DNA of 64,000 nucleotides. Source: Paramecium octaurelia. Taxonomy: Eukaryota > Ciliophora > Oligohymenophorea > Peniculida > Parameciidae. The notes under the pieces are model-generated. The model did no database searches and had not been told where the DNA came from. It worked only from the letters and a program-made list of their open reading frames with translations. The DNA is taken from contig CAJJDP010000006.1 in NCBI GenBank assembly GCA_905182995.1, positions 129,163-193,162 of the forward strand, read 5' to 3'. This document shows positions 1 through 15,013 of this stretch, in pieces. How positions within the stretch are numbered: position 1 is the first letter of the stretch; every line of letters starts with the position of its first letter. The translations under genes and the position numbers were made by a program.

Positions 1-1
1 G

Positions 2-723
2 GCTAAAAACAAACTATTTGATGAAATGAAAAAGAAAGAAGAAGAAAATTATGCAATTATTTAAGAAGGCTCTGCAACTAATTCACCTACTAATGAAAAA
101 AAAATGCATGATATTCAAAAATACCAAATTGAAAATTAAAGATTAAAAAATGAATACTAACAATTAAAAAAAGAATATGATAATTTAACCAACATTTTTA
201 ATGATTTGGTTAAAGAAAGACATAAATAAGATGAAGATAACCAATAATCTGTGAGAGATTGGAAAACTAAATATGATTAAATAGCTAAACTACGCGATTC
301 TGATAAAGAAAGTTTCTAATCTTAATTAGAAGATAAAACTAAAGTTATTGGAAATCTTTAATAAAAGCTTTACTAAATTTAAAAAGAAACAAGTACTAAA
401 GATACATAAACTAATTTCTTAGCAAGATAAAAAGATAGGTAAAATTGATATAATTTCTAAGTACCGTTTCATTTTAATAATGTGATGAAGAACAAATAGA
501 TGTATTAGATAAAACCTTAGAAACCATATCAAATAGTTCTATCTAATAAATTATTACTCTATGCTAAACTTAGGGACAATAAAATGAGTTATTAAGAGAG
601 CTGAAAAGAATAATCGAAGAAACAATAAATATTGTACATCAAAAGCTAGCAACATCCCTACCTTCAATTATTAAAACATGTTGTGAAGTGAAAGATTCTT
701 CATCTATTTAATTGATATTATGA
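2..723 (+). CDS. Coiled-coil protein, 3' part of gene (5' end outside window)
   Basis: The frame is open from base 2 to a TGA at 721-723 when TAA/TAG are read as Gln. One 23-nt GT...AG intron at 439-461 (phase 2) removes the only earlier in-frame TGA. The protein is rich in Lys, Glu, Gln and Asn with heptad-like spacing in its first 140 residues (for example KYQIENQRLKNEY). It ends in a more hydrophobic helical segment containing two adjacent cysteines. I do not recognise a family. The start lies upstream of the window. The dynein gene on the other strand converges on it, 166 bp away. Coding status is fairly sure; function is unknown. Confidence 0.7.
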
Positions 724-889
724 TACATCTAGCATATTTTATATACTTTATAAATTGAATATAGTCAACCAAAATATAATTGTATTAATTACAGTAATTT
801 TAACCAATATCACTCTTTAAGTTTCATCTTTAATATGATGATATAAGCTTTTCTATGTATAAATATATATTTATTTTTAACGTAATTAA

Positions 890-3800
890 TCAATCATTTT
901 AACTCAAAAATAATGCAACACCAGCTATGATTTTATCGTTTATTTGACCAGATTGAAGTAATTTAATTCTGCAAAGTAATTTTTCTCTGCTGGCATTTAA
1001 ATAAATCGGGAAATCCTATAAAGAATATAAACATTAATTACCCCAATTCCATTCTTCTCTGGCTATGATTTCTCCACATAAGAGATATTCAAAGATGGTA
1101 ATTAGATGAATTCAGATGTTATTTTCATATCATCAACTAATTAACCATTAGAGAATCCACAACCTTATAATAATAGATTCTATAATTTAACTACAAGAGG
1201 GTGTTTAAGACTATCAAAATCTGCTTATAATTTCAATTCATTTAACGGTATGTTTAATTTTCTGGCAGTTTTTTACCTTAATGCATTCATATATATTTCA
1301 GGATGGAATAATTCACTTAGATCAACTTCATCTAATTATTATTTTCTTTGTATCTTATCAATCCACGATTTAATTGCATTGAGTTTCTTAATAAATATTT
1401 TCAACCATAAATTGATGTCATCAGGACCTTCCCAGAAATTACTCCATTTCTAAGGTACGATATCTTTGATAAATAGCAACCCAATATCAATAATGTCACT
1501 AGTCAATAACCCATTATTGTATAAGACATTCTTTAATTTCTCAAATGAATGGCTGATAATCTAATACAGATTCCAAGTCTATTATGCTTCTAAATAAATA
1601 AATGATTCAATTGGATCCAATGACCCTAATTATTAATTAGTAACTTAGATAGTATCCCTCATTTTCAATTGATCCCACATATTAATGAGAGGACCTAATA
1701 AATTAGTCCATAATTCTTTATCAAACTTGATTTCAGATCCAACTATATTATTCATAGATTTCAATCCACTAACAACTTTTTATATCGTATATCTTTAAAC
1801 AGCCTTATCAATATTATTAGGCAATCCAAAAAATTCAGGAACATCATTTTCAGGTAATTTATTAATTAAATTAATGAGATCTTTAACTTAATTAGTTTAT
1901 GGTATCTATTGTCCAGTACTAAGAGTTCCATTTTATAATTTATTCTAATTGAAATAAGTTTCCAAATATGCTCTCAACACCTTGATATCTTATTCATTAT
2001 CTACTCTTCCACCATAAATGGCATTTTCATATAATCCATATAAGGTTTGCCAAGATATTGTTTAGGACTCTTATAAAAGATTCTCAATTATTTGAACTCC
2101 TGCTTTATAGTCAGCATATGAAAATTCATAGAATTTGCTCCAACCTTATGGAATATAGGTTCTTCTTTCTTAAACTAAAGCATGGAACCAAGTGAGAATG
2201 AACAATAATTGTGTTTAATAAACAGATTATTTATTATGTGTGGGCCAACTGGTTATTATTCTTTATAAGTTCTACTTTAATCCTGGAGGTGCTTCATATG
2301 ATACCTTATAGCAGGTTTCAAGAAGTATAGATGGGAATTTCAAATGAGCTTCAGTTGTAAGCCACAATTTGAAATTTGGATGTGGTTTTAACTATTTTAT
2401 GGTTTTTTCTAATAAAGGAAGGAAACTAATAACTAAATGCAAATTCTTTAAGCATACCCACTAACCTTTTTGTGCTGCTTCTTTTATCAATTTTAATGCT
2501 AATTCATTTTAATTACCTCCCATAGACATTTCTTAAAAGTTCTACTTTCCTATTTATTATTCAGCAAATTCTTCAAGCTCCTTAGAAGGATCACTACCAG
2601 CTGAGACTACAAATAAGCATGGAATTTAAGCAGTTAATTCTTCTTAAGCAACAGTCTAGAAATTAAACGTCTGGCCACTAACACTTGGGATACTTAAATT
2701 ATGACAAACAAATTCATTCAATGCACTTTGAACCCTTTCAGGTCTGAAAGTTTAGACAATAAGAACCTTTTAAAATGGTTTTAATTTAGCAGATTAAGGG
2801 AAGTTTTTCTCGCATTCCTAATTATTATTCCATTACTCCCAATCACTAGAATTAAAATTGATATTTAATTTAAGATTCTATAACTATCCAAATATTTCTT
2901 TTCTATCTTAAGACGCCCATTTTGGAAGATGAGCACTCTCATTAGGTATTTAATTACCAATCATGAATTACCATTCTTCTTCCTCAATTAGTTCTGGTTT
3001 GCACCCTTTTACCAAATGCAAAGCAAAGATTAATCTATCTTACTTGAACAATGAACCAGCTATTTAATTAAAGATATTTCTCAATAAACTCTATCCAGCA
3101 AACTCTAATTTCTTTTGTTTTGAATCAAAATTCTCTTTAATATCTAGAGTCTTTTAAAATATTTGAATAAAGTAAGCTAATGAATATTTATACATATTGT
3201 TTAAATTCTAAAGACTTTGAATAAGAATGAAGATTTGGGCACCTTTCTAAGATAGTGGTCTGTACACATCTCTTTATGTATCTAAGTCTTCCTGCAATTT
3301 TGAAGATTCTTGTAAACTCTAAGCAATAACTTATGATTTTGATTTTGTTTAATTTAAACTATCAATTAATACTCTGTTTTCTAAGATATTTCCTTATGAA
3401 TTTGCTAATTCATCTAAAAGAGTTTTCTCTAAATCAGCCAATTACATCTTTAATTTTTCCTCATTTTCCAATAATTATTATTTCTTCTATTCTAAATCTG
3501 GTTGCTCAATGTTAATGATAATACTAAGTAATTTACCTTCCAAACCACTTCTAGTGACAGTATAGTTTATAACCTATACCAAGGATACAGTATGTGGAGG
3601 TAAATGGATTGAAGAATTTCTTGTTGTCAAATACATTACAAAACTTTCATTAAAATCAACAGATTTCTCTCCTATCATAACTATCCATCTAGGACCTTAA
3701 TGCAATAAATCTTTTCTTAATAATGGAATCAATAATCCTTCAATTTGATCGATTTCTTAGATCACTATAGTTTTACCAAACCGAACTGCTAATTCCAATT

Positions 3801-6800
3801 GATTATTGAATTTAGGATCTGTTTAATTTAATATTTCAGCTCCTGATAAAGTTTTCTTCAACCATTCAGTGGCTTATGTATTAGGATCAATTAATAATGA
3901 AACCTTTGAAGATTAGAATACCATGACTGAATTTTCAATACTTAATTAATCACCTGGTAAACCCAGTGTTTTCCATTTCAATATTTGGCTCTCATTAGAC
4001 ATGAATTTTAAGAAATCATATTACTATAATTTTGTCAAATGAATCCATTCTTATAATGTCTTATACCTAACATTTTCATCTTAAGAGGATAAATATGTAA
4101 TGTATGATGCAGATAATAAAGAATCTAATGGAAATTGTTTTAATTCTTATGCAATTAAATCATGTTATTATTACCATCTAACCTTTTCCCCTGATAGTTT
4201 ATCTAATAAATTGGATGCCAGACTCACAGTTTGTTCTGCTTTTTCTAAATCTCTTTTAAGTAATTCTGCCTCACTTGTTTTCGATGCAAAATTGTTCTTT
4301 AATTCTTAGACTTTCTAATCAAGTTAATTTAATGCATCTTAACATTATTTCAATCTATTTCTAGATGAATCCAATTTCTTACTAATCATTGATAATTCTT
4401 TTTCTAAAGGTGCAATCTTCTCTAAAACGGTAGCATATTTTAATATTGCTTTTACCCAATCAGCCAATGGTCCTGCTGCCAACGAAGCTCTATAAATATT
4501 TTATTTTTCAAAAGAATTAGAATGTTTGGCAATTTCCTCTTCAACATCTTTTCTGATATCAGCAGTAATCATATGAGGATCAAAGTCAATGATTTAATCA
4601 ATTACTTGTTTATTACCCAAAAACTTTTTAATAGCTTTCCAATTTATTTCTGTTTACTTAAAAACTTTCATAACAGCTCCTAACACATCATAAATTGCAG
4701 GTGGAGGCTAAGCCAACGATTTTAATTCATCCAAATGTGACTTTGATATCCCTTTGACAGCATTCTATGCCTCTTATACTAATGGATTAACATCTCTCAA
4801 TTCATCTTCAACCTTATCCTTAGACACTTTTATCTTGCCTTCTTCCTCTTAAAGATATCTCTGTAATTATTCAGTTTCTTATCTACGTTCAGCTGCATCC
4901 TACATTGCTTTTGATATCTTTTATAGAGCATCATCTGCTTCTAATTACTTTTTAGACAACAAAACTTTCTTTTCTTAGGCTTCCTAAGTCAACTTATTTA
5001 CTAAGTTATTTGCTTCTTATAATTTCTCAAGTCCTTTTTATAAATGATCTGCTTGTGATCCTTTTGATTACATCTTTGTATCTAATATTAAACTATAAGT
5101 CTAAGTCAAAGATTAAAAGCTTCTTGGATCGGCTTTTTAATTTCTATGTATTTCAACTGCATAACTAATTAATTGTTCATTAACAATATTATTATTATTA
5201 GAAGATTCTAATTATTTTTTCATGAATTGTAACAAACTCTCTTTTGATAATTAGGTCTACCATATAATTGTAGTATTTGTAAACAAAGCTGGATTTTAAG
5301 CACAGTTAGTTTAGAATTCATGATTTGTATTATCCATCACCAAAGCAATCTTCATATTTCTCTTTACTCTTTCATGAAAGGCCTCATAAAGGGTTTTACC
5401 ATAAAATTCCCTCTTTACTTCTTCTGGATTTTGGATTAATCTATCTATTTCATCATAACCAAACAGCCCTGGAATTTCTCCGCTTGAGACTAAAGAATTA
5501 ACTGTTTCTAAGATTCCTTATTATAATAACACATGATCTTCTAAAATCAATAAACAATTCTTAGTTTAGGCTGTTTCCATGTATGATTTGAGATCTCTCT
5601 TAAACTCTCTGATTCCATAATCTCTACATGTATACGGTTACAGTATTTCTAAATTGAGCATTGTAGACATTATCTATAAACCCATCTTTCTTCCAATACC
5701 ATTTCTGCCAGCTAATAGGAGTGTTGTTTAACTTTGAGAAGACAGAGCTCTGTTTAGGGATGTTAAAAGAGATAATACTTCTTCAATCATCACAACATTT
5801 AATTCCCTATTTTCTCTGGAATATATTTGAACAGCTTGAGAAACCAGTTGAATAAAATCCTTTTTTTCAATCTTCGACAGAGTTTGGAGATTCTAAACAG
5901 TGGCAAAATACTATTAGGATTGGATGTCTTTATAGTACTTTTTGAAAATAGGTAAAATCATTTAATCAAATTTAAACTACTGATCTTAAGAGATCAATTT
6001 ATCTCTAAATATTTTATTGAATTCATTGAGTAGAGCCTCTGGGAAAACAGATTATATATCATTATATCTTTTTAAAGCAAAAATTATTTAAGTGATAGTT
6101 CTTGGTGTAAACAGATAATGTCTTTGTTCATCAACAGTGAATTTAGATTTGATTTAAGTATAACATTCAATTAATAATTGTGCACCCTTTTTACTTTAAT
6201 TGTTATCTTTAAAAATGAGAATTTTAAGATATTCTTAATATATCTGTTATAATTCATCATTAGATGGTTATTCAATATAATAGATTCTAACATTTGCTGT
6301 GAATCTAGTTGATAATTAATGTCTTCCTATAGTCGAAGGAGGATTCATCGAAGAAACAATTTGGATCTTGTCATCCAAATATACAAATTCTAAATTTTCA
6401 TCATAGAAACCTCTGTGAGTAATTAATTGTTACAAGAATGCTATCAGTTGGATTGTCTAATATTTATCAGGTTTAGGGAGGTTAATATCCTTTAAATACA
6501 GAATCAAGCGACTACAATCTTTAGGCTTATAGACTCTGCCCAAGGCTGAAGTACCTTTGGCACAGATTTGATTTAATTTCTAAATGATTTAAGATGCACT
6601 TGTTTAAGCATTACAATTGATTGTTGCTATTTGAATTTTGATAGTCTTTTTGAGTTCTTTGAATGCACTTTGGATTAATAGATTCTTGCCACAACCTTCT
6701 TCTCCAACAATAATGAAGGGATCATTATTGAGAATCCAAGATTATAACATTTAGAGATCTTTCTAATGGCCAACAGTTTTGATGACAGGAGGATCATTAA

Positions 6801-9800
6801 CATCAGAAAATTAGGATTCATCAATATTTTGATTAATATATTGATATTTGTCTCCGTTTTCATTTAAATCAAGATTAGAATTAATTAATGTCTAGAACTT
6901 CAATCTGATATCTGGTTGGAAATTAGATGACAAGCCTTACAATAAGAGATAATTGAATTGCTATTTATTCGTAGGTATTCTCTGTAATTAGGATAAAATA
7001 TTCATAATCAAACCAACTCTGGTAGTAGGTACAACCTATTATTCTTCGTAAGAGAATATTTCCTCTAGTAAATTGTATAGGGTTGATTCAATTTGATTTA
7101 ATAACATGCTCTTCTTTTCTTCTTCACATTCTAATTTGTTAATCCATCTAGTCACTAAAGATTACATACTGATATCTTCATTATTCAAAAATATCATTCC
7201 CATTCTACTAACAGTAGCAGGTGACGCATATTATAAATCAGAAGTTTCAAAGATGAAATTAACATTGTTCTGAAATGAGATACGTTCACCAGTAGGTAAT
7301 GTTAATAAATGATTATCATCCAAAACTGAATTTAATGATTCAATCCATTCAGGATCAATATCTCCATCACAAATAATCCAATTTAAGACATCCACTGATT
7401 CCTTAACTACTAATCTAGCTGATGCTGTTAATACTCCCTCACTAAATTCTCTTGTGTCATTATTCATGTTTCCTAATAGTTAACTCCTAGGCATAGACTT
7501 AGGATTCATCACATGAGTTTTGACTTATTACCCTAATTTCTCGTGTGCTTTCTTTAATACTTTCCATATAGTTGTCTTTCCACAACCTGACGGCCCTACC
7601 AATACCACACCCATCCTTTATTTAGTTGCTTCATAAAACTATAGAATTTTTGCAATTTGATTATCAATCTCACTCAATTTCATACTTTATAGCACTTCTT
7701 TTATTGCATTTGTCAACTTCTCATAGATAATGTCTTAACTATTTATGCTTGGGAAGACATCCTAGACCAACTAAACAAATTTCTTTGTATCATGATAAGT
7801 CAACTTTGACATTGTATTAATTCTGATAGATTTAATCAGTAACTCTGCTTCAATTGTTTCATTAATTTCTATTCCCTATTTTCTTTCTTCTTATATAATT
7901 TATCCAGCCACAGTCAATATTGTTTTCAGTGCTCTTAATCCCCAATCATAATGTTACTATGGACTTAACAATTATCTCGATAATGTGAATATTGTGATGA
8001 TTTTTTCTGCCAAAATCTTAGCATTCTTGAATCCTTCTGAATACAATAAGACTTCAGCAATCAATTCATTATCTGGAATTGACATAGCCACAGGCCTAAA
8101 CAATTATTTTAAATTATCAGGTAATTTAGATCTACCTCCATAATTCTTACCAGCTGGATTCAATGTAACAAATATGCCTGAATCTTTATTAACATTGCAT
8201 GTCTAACCCATCAAAGTCATGGATTATGAATTCTCCTTAATAGCGTTTTATATTATTTGAATTTATTATGATATAGCTGATAATTGTTCTTCTAACAATC
8301 TATTGAATTCATCAAAACAACCCCAAGCTCCACATTTAACCAATCCCATGAAGATACGTCCCATACTTTTAAAGTCTATACCTTCATCGCAATTAAATAC
8401 CAGCACTTATCTTCCAAATAACTGTCCAAGTGCCTTTACTGATTCAGTCTTACCTGTACCTGCAGGACCATAAGGATTACCTCCATAACCCATGGACATT
8501 CCTTAAGTCAATGTTAAATAGCATTTGTCTGTTAATGGAGTATGCACTAACTTTTATCCATTGCCTTGATATTCGTAAGTATAATCAAATCTTGCTTTGC
8601 ACATTATTATTTGTGCATCTTTTTAATATTCATATTTTAATTATTTATACCAATACCAATCTGATAATATCGAAACCTTGTTGTCAATTAGTTAATTTAT
8701 TATATCCAGATGATGAATAAGATCTAAGACCAATGATTTTAATTTTAATTGTAATAGATAATTATTTGATGATTGTGCATTCAATTGAGTAAATTAATCT
8801 AATAATTTTAACTATGTCTATTTGAATTAAGGTAATTTATTCGAATTCAATGCTGATACTGCTTACTCAGTGAACTTAATTCTAATAATATTGATATATA
8901 AATTACTCTTCTGACAAGCAAAGAATCTATGATGGGAATTTATTGAAATCCATGTTCTACTCTTTCAAGCATTATTTCAACAATGAACTTAAGGTCTCTT
9001 TCATATTTGAAGATAATACTGATAACCAACTCTCTACTATATCATTTACTTAAATTGAATTATTAAATTGAACTTATTCCTTTTAGGATGATAACATAGA
9101 ATAAATTTATGTATTGTCCTTACTAAATTCTACAGAGTTTATACCAGCAAATAATTTCTTGAGATGCATCTATATGACTTGAGGATTTTAAGATTGACCC
9201 AATATTTCTAATAGATCATCATCTCCCAAAAAGTAAAACCTTGGAAATTTACCTCTCTTTTCTTCTAAGAAATCATTCAGAGCCTTTTAACATCTCTCTA
9301 ATTGATCTAATACTGTATCTAAGGTGTCCTTAATTCCTGGAATACTACATAACGAAACTACTTTTTAATCTCTTTATATTCCCAACATGATATTTCTGAA
9401 ATCCTCATCCAGTCTCCTGAATCTTGCTTATTCTTAAGGTAGTGCTCCTCTAACAAAAATAGGTTCTAGATAAACCCATTTTCTTTAGATAATTTATAAT
9501 TTGGATAAATATTCATCAATGCCACCCAATTTCAATTCGAATTAATCAACTTAATCTTTAAATCTTCCAATAAATTTAGATTCCTTTAAGGATGCCAATA
9601 AGGATTAGTTATCACTAACTTTTGTCATTAACTCTTTCCATTCTTTAATTAAGGGAGTAACTCTGTTATTATTAGTGTAATCAGTTAGATCGAATTCTGA
9701 AGTATCACACCATGTTTTCAATTCAAAGATAGCTTCTCTCAAAGTTATCTCTCCTTATGCTCTTGCTTACAACTCCCTAATATCATTTTGTTTATCCAAT

Positions 9801-12800
9801 ATTAATTTATCACAATTAAGTAAGTCTTTGAATAGCAACTTTTCCTTTTTCATTTCTTTCTACTTAAGAATCATAAACAAACTAGTCCAATGTTCAGGCT
9901 CAAATGCATCTCCAACAATCAGTTTTAATAATGGATTTATTTTAAGATATAATTCAATCTAAGAAAAGATGTAATTTATAATTGCTTCTTTTTTCGTAAA
10001 TGTTCCTTTGGATAATTCTGCTTTTATTTATTCTTATTCTTGTAACAATAACTCTTAAAACATGTATAATTTAGTTCTGAAGCTCAGCCAGTCCTCTTTG
10101 CCTAGATTATTAATATTCTATTAGAATTTATCATAGTAGCACCATACTACTTCAGACTCTGTCATTTCAACCTTAACCTTATCAAATTAAGTAAATGTTG
10201 GAACTTCCATTTCAAAGTGTTAATGATCCTTTATAAGAGTCTAAATCTTTTCATCCAATTACTTCCATTATTATCTCCATTGCTACATATTCTCAGCTAG
10301 TTCATTTGCTGATGATCTATCTAATTCACTCAATTATTTTGGTTTTACAGCAGAATATCTTGAATAAAACTTCTCAATCTCACTGTCTATTTCCTTTGCC
10401 CTCGCTTACATATCCTTTTTTAATTATTTAGTTTATTCAGCTAAAATTGAATCGAAGTCTCCTATCAGAAGTTCAAAATTCTCCCAATTCTTGTTTATTT
10501 GTTACAATTATATTAATATGGGATTCTAGGCTTGAGATTAAGAACTCAAAGAATTGATTAATTTTTGTTTTTATTGGCAATCCTGCATTTTCTACGTCAT
10601 TTCAAATTTCTATGCTTTGATATCAACGTATTTCTTTTATGCTTCATTCATCTCATTCATATTTTATGGTTTTTATGATAATTTTTATTGAGTTTCGCTT
10701 AAAAATTGTTCAATTTCAATTATATTATTCTTAATTTAATTTTTCAATTCATTCAACATATTATCCACTAATTTAGTCAACAATTCATCAACTTATTGCT
10801 TAAAAAAACTTATATTAATGTTAAAGCACTCAACCTTCTAATAATCATTAATTTTTTCCAATTCTTTTCTTCTTTGTCTAACTTCTTTCATAAATTTCTC
10901 CCATTATTCCATATTACCCAATTATAATTATAATTATTCAGCATCCAATAGTGCAACAACCGACCAACACATATATTGGCAACCTAAACCAATTAATTTT
11001 TCGAAAATCTGCTCACTTTTCTCATAAACTTATATAACAAACACAGCATTCCTCTCTGGCATCTACATGTAAATATCATTATTTCCACCAACACCAACAA
11101 ATTATGAAGGATATTATATATATTTTTTCAGTTCATTATAATATTTCTCTCTTAATTCTTCAATAGATGGCTTATACATGACCTAACCATTTTTAATAAC
11201 AAGATCTGCTTAGATCTCATTGATAGCATGATCCATTTCTTAAAATCCTTTTTTATATTGAAATTCTAAAGCCTTATATAATTAGAAATCAATATGGGTT
11301 CTCCATCCAACTGTGAATTTATTATCAATGCTAACACATGTCTATTCTATAACTTTCTTTATTTAATCCACCTTCTCCTTCCATAAATTCTTTTATTTTA
11401 ATTCAACCTAAAACAAAAAACAAATATTATCAATTATTTATTAGTGATTTTTTCTTAATCTTTTATTTTCCTACATTATTTCATTTGCAGATTCTTAAAC
11501 TTTCTAAACATAATTTTCCAATTCTTGAGTATTTTCCCATGTGATACTATTTTTTTTTTTGGAATTCTTCACAGTATCTTCAAATCTTACTGCTTAATTA
11601 ATTAGCATTGGTTTTTAACATTCAATAATTTAATCGGACATTTAATTATAGAAACTAGCAATAGATTTCAAAGTTAAAGCTTCCTTATAAAACTTTTTGC
11701 CTGTTTCCACAATTGTATGTATTTCATTTGATATACTTTTTCGATAGCCAAGTTCACATAACTATCTCACTTCCTTTATCAATTAAACTAATTTATCTGA
11801 ATAATTAACTCTGACTAAACCATCCTACATATCAATTTCCATCAATTTTCCAGAAATCTGTAAAGATATTTCATTCTTCTTTAATTGTGAATCAATTTCT
11901 TTTCTCCATTAATCAAATAATTCCTATTCAAATTATTAAACTTATTTTATAAGGTTTTAACACATTATTATGAATTAAGCAGATTTTTTGATATCACTAA
12001 ATAGTTATTAAATTAATTAAATTATCCTCTTCACTTTTCCAATCAATGATTTGCACCAAACAATTTAGTGAATATTTTTAGAGAACCCAATTTAATAAGG
12101 TAATTTCTCCTCTTCTCCATCATCAAGAAAAGCAGCTCCTGATCTTGTATTAAATTCCTATTCAATCTTAGAAATCATGTTAGTAATTGAAGTAATCAAT
12201 GAATCACGCTCTGTTAAAAAGTGTTTCTATATAGAGTTTCTTGATAATAATCCAGTCCATCTTTACATCTCTCGAATAGTTTGCAATGGATTTTCCTTCA
12301 TCACTTACTATTTAAACACCTATTATCTTAAAAGGCTTATGACATCTTGTTCAGCACTCTCTAAGTTATTAAGTACTTTTTTGTAAGCAACATTAAACAA
12401 AGAGTCTTAACCAATTGACATAAATGGATTGACTTCAAATAATTCCTTAAAGAAATCTTAATCAATATTGCTTCTCTTCAATTCCTCATAAATACTTCGC
12501 AATTCAATAAGATCACTTAATCTCTTTTCAATTTGTTCAAACTCTTACAGATTAGGATTAATTTTCCAATCATATTCAAAATATTTCCTCAAATTTTCTC
12601 CAAACATTCTTACCATCTTCTAGCATTCCAATAATAGAAGTTTCTGCTATTGAGTATTACTAAATATTTATTATCCTTATGGAATTATGTTTTGCAATTT
12701 GATTATGATTTAATTGTACATAGAGGATAACATTCCTTACAATTTTTATTCATTATATAACTGTTAAGTGTATAACTCATCAAGACAAACCAAAGTTTGA

Positions 12801-13476
12801 TCCAATAAATCTGAAAATTTATTTATCTCCAATTATTTAACATCCTTCCATAGTTAAGTAACCTTTTAGTAAATCGAGCAAACTTGATTTGCTGTTCTCT
12901 ATTAACTTTCTGAACTTGTTGCAGATTATGAAATTCTCAACCATTATTCTATTTCATCAATTGGTCGACTTACATTTCTCTGCTCTGTTTATACATTGTC
13001 GAAATCATTATCTTGAAGTCCTTATAAAACCTGTCTAATAATTTAAATCAAATTTCATTACTTGAAACCTGATAACTTTTTTTTAATTTTTTCATCAACT
13101 CCAGCTCCCATCAATGGTTAATAGATCATTGATAAATGATTACTCAATTCTGTTACTACATTAGGTGATAATAATTAGACTGTGAGATTAGTAAAATAAT
13201 TATCCTCAGTTATTACATCTGTATCAATTTTAGTTATGGCAATCAATTTAGTTTATGGATTTAATTCATCTAAATATTGCATTTCATTATACCAACTTTA
13301 CTAGGATTAAATAATTTTAATCCTTGACCTTACATGTATTAAAGAATCAGACTCTTTTTCTCTTAAGCGATCATAAATTTATCCAATGTTTGGCCAGAAG
13401 CTAAACCTTGAGGAGTTTGAGGCAAATTAAGGAGAGCCTAAACACAATTAACTAAATATTATTTTGCCGGGTCCAT
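890..13476 (-). CDS. DYNC2H1: Cytoplasmic dynein 2 heavy chain (IFT retrograde motor)
   Basis: Full-length heavy chain of about 4,100-4,200 residues, close to the family's usual size. It begins MDPAKQYLVN at 13476 and ends at a TGA at 890-892. The motor shows the expected P-loops in order: AAA1 [10 protein letters not shown] (8446-8469) followed by a CFDEFNR Walker B; AAA2 GPSGCGKT (7573-7596); AAA3 GEEGCGKN (6682-6705); degenerate AAA4 GRNGIGRK (5687-5710). The AAA3 segment contains [19 protein letters not shown] and later [18 protein letters not shown], which fits dynein-2 better than dynein-1 or axonemal chains. A stalk coiled coil lies near 4.2-5.1 kb. The C-terminus ends in GVALFLSQND, like known dynein-2 chains. 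Several short introns are present, for example 1016-1041 (26 nt). Dynein-2 drives retrograde intraflagellar transport in cilia. The frame was checked at N-terminus, P-loops and C-terminus, not at every base. Confidence 0.92.
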
Positions 13477-13580
13477 GAAATAATAAAATAAATATTAAAT
13501 TCAAAGTATTCTCTACCTCTTTTTATTAATATGCGTTTAGAAATTAAATTATAACACAAAAACATGAAAATAAAAAAAAG

Positions 13581-15013
13581 TCATCTTTTGTGGTTTTAGA
13601 AAATAGTGGTTTGTTAAGCACTTAAACTACGATATTTTTCGAACAATAAATTATCTTCTTTGACTTATTCGTCATCTTCATCAAATTAAGTAGTCTTAAA
13701 GAATAATTTAGGTTTTTTCAATTTATCAGGCAAAGTTTATAAATAAATTTAATTGTGACTTTTCAATTCATCTGGAATTGAATCTTACATTTCCTCGCTT
13801 ATTTCTTCTAAAGATCTCTAATAAATGATTCCCATAGAATTAAATAAACTAATATTCTAATGCCCACTCCCACAAATACTATTGCTATTTTATTAGGATT
13901 CCTATTTTGTTGTGGGAGGATGCAATTGATTAAATTTTGAAGGAGTCTAAGCAGCTAAGTTATTGAAATTATTTAAATTAGAAGAAAACTTTTCAAATTG
14001 CTTTAATGGCAGTTCCTCAGTTTATAAACTTCCATACCTATTCATATTTTTGTCTAAATTAGTCTATTGACTATCCCATTCATACTTACTATCCATAAGA
14101 ATATTAGCATGTTGCGCTGCCTATTATATCAATTTGACAATAGAGTTATAGTCTGGTTCTGATGCATAAGTCAATCTTTTCAAATATCTAAATCATTTTG
14201 ATATTTTACTCATAAATTTTAATGAATTCCGCTGGCAAATCTTTGAATAACTCTTTCACTACAATATTCTCTTTTATCTCTCCAATTTTTTAAGTCCTTT
14301 AATCATCTGGTACATGCTTTATGTTTTGCCAAGGTAAATTACTAAACTAATACTATTCTCAAGCTGATACCCTTTGAAACAATACAACATAACATATAAT
14401 AGTGACTCTAAATCATCCTTTCTTCCTAACTCAAACCCTTTATGTGCCGCTATCGAAGCATATCTGGAAGTACCTATGAATGGTACTCTATCTTTAAAAG
14501 GTCTTTTACTTATAAGTTAAGATAATACATTAACATTCCATTTTTACGAATATAAATTTTACTTATTCCAAAATCTATCAGATAAACTTTATTTTTATCA
14601 TCCAACATAACATTTTCAGGTTTCAAGTCTCGATGTAAGACTCCTTGTTTGTGAATTTCTTCTAATATTTAAACTAGTTCTATAGAGAGTTAGAGAATAG
14701 ATTTTAAACACATCTTTTTCCTTTATTTAAGTATGGAAGCCAAATCTTTCTACAACAATTCCATTACGATAACATTATACGAATCCTCCCAACCATAATA
14801 CAATATTTAAGGCACTCCTTTAATATTTGTCAATCTTGATAAAATTTCAACTTCTTTGTCAAGGGAATGTAAGTGTTCGTTTTCTGGTTTCTCAACTTTT
14901 ATAGCTACTTAGTTTCCATTTTTCTAATCGATTCCTAAAAAGACTATTCCAAAGGACCCTTACGAAATCTTCTTTTAAGTGACGAACTGATTATTAATTT
15001 CAAGTTTTTTCAT
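13581..15013 (-). CDS. Casein kinase 1-like protein kinase
   Basis: CK1-family Ser/Thr kinase of about 450 residues. It starts [10 protein letters not shown]. Visible motifs are the glycine loop [18 protein letters not shown] with the catalytic Lys, [20 protein letters not shown], and the CK1-specific [13 protein letters not shown] followed by [12 protein letters not shown] and GNLPW. Three short introns restore the frame: 14509-14534 (26 nt), 14342-14370 (29 nt) and 14188-14209 (22 nt). After the kinase domain comes a Gln/Asn/Ser-rich tail of about 150 residues ending at a TGA at 13581-13583. The dynein gene lies about 100 bp downstream on the same strand. The family is clear; the substrate is not. 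Confidence 0.88.

Noticed and set aside
7231..7467. Separate small gene [13 protein letters not shown]...
   Set aside because: It is an internal piece of the dynein-2 heavy chain cut by TAA codons under the standard code.
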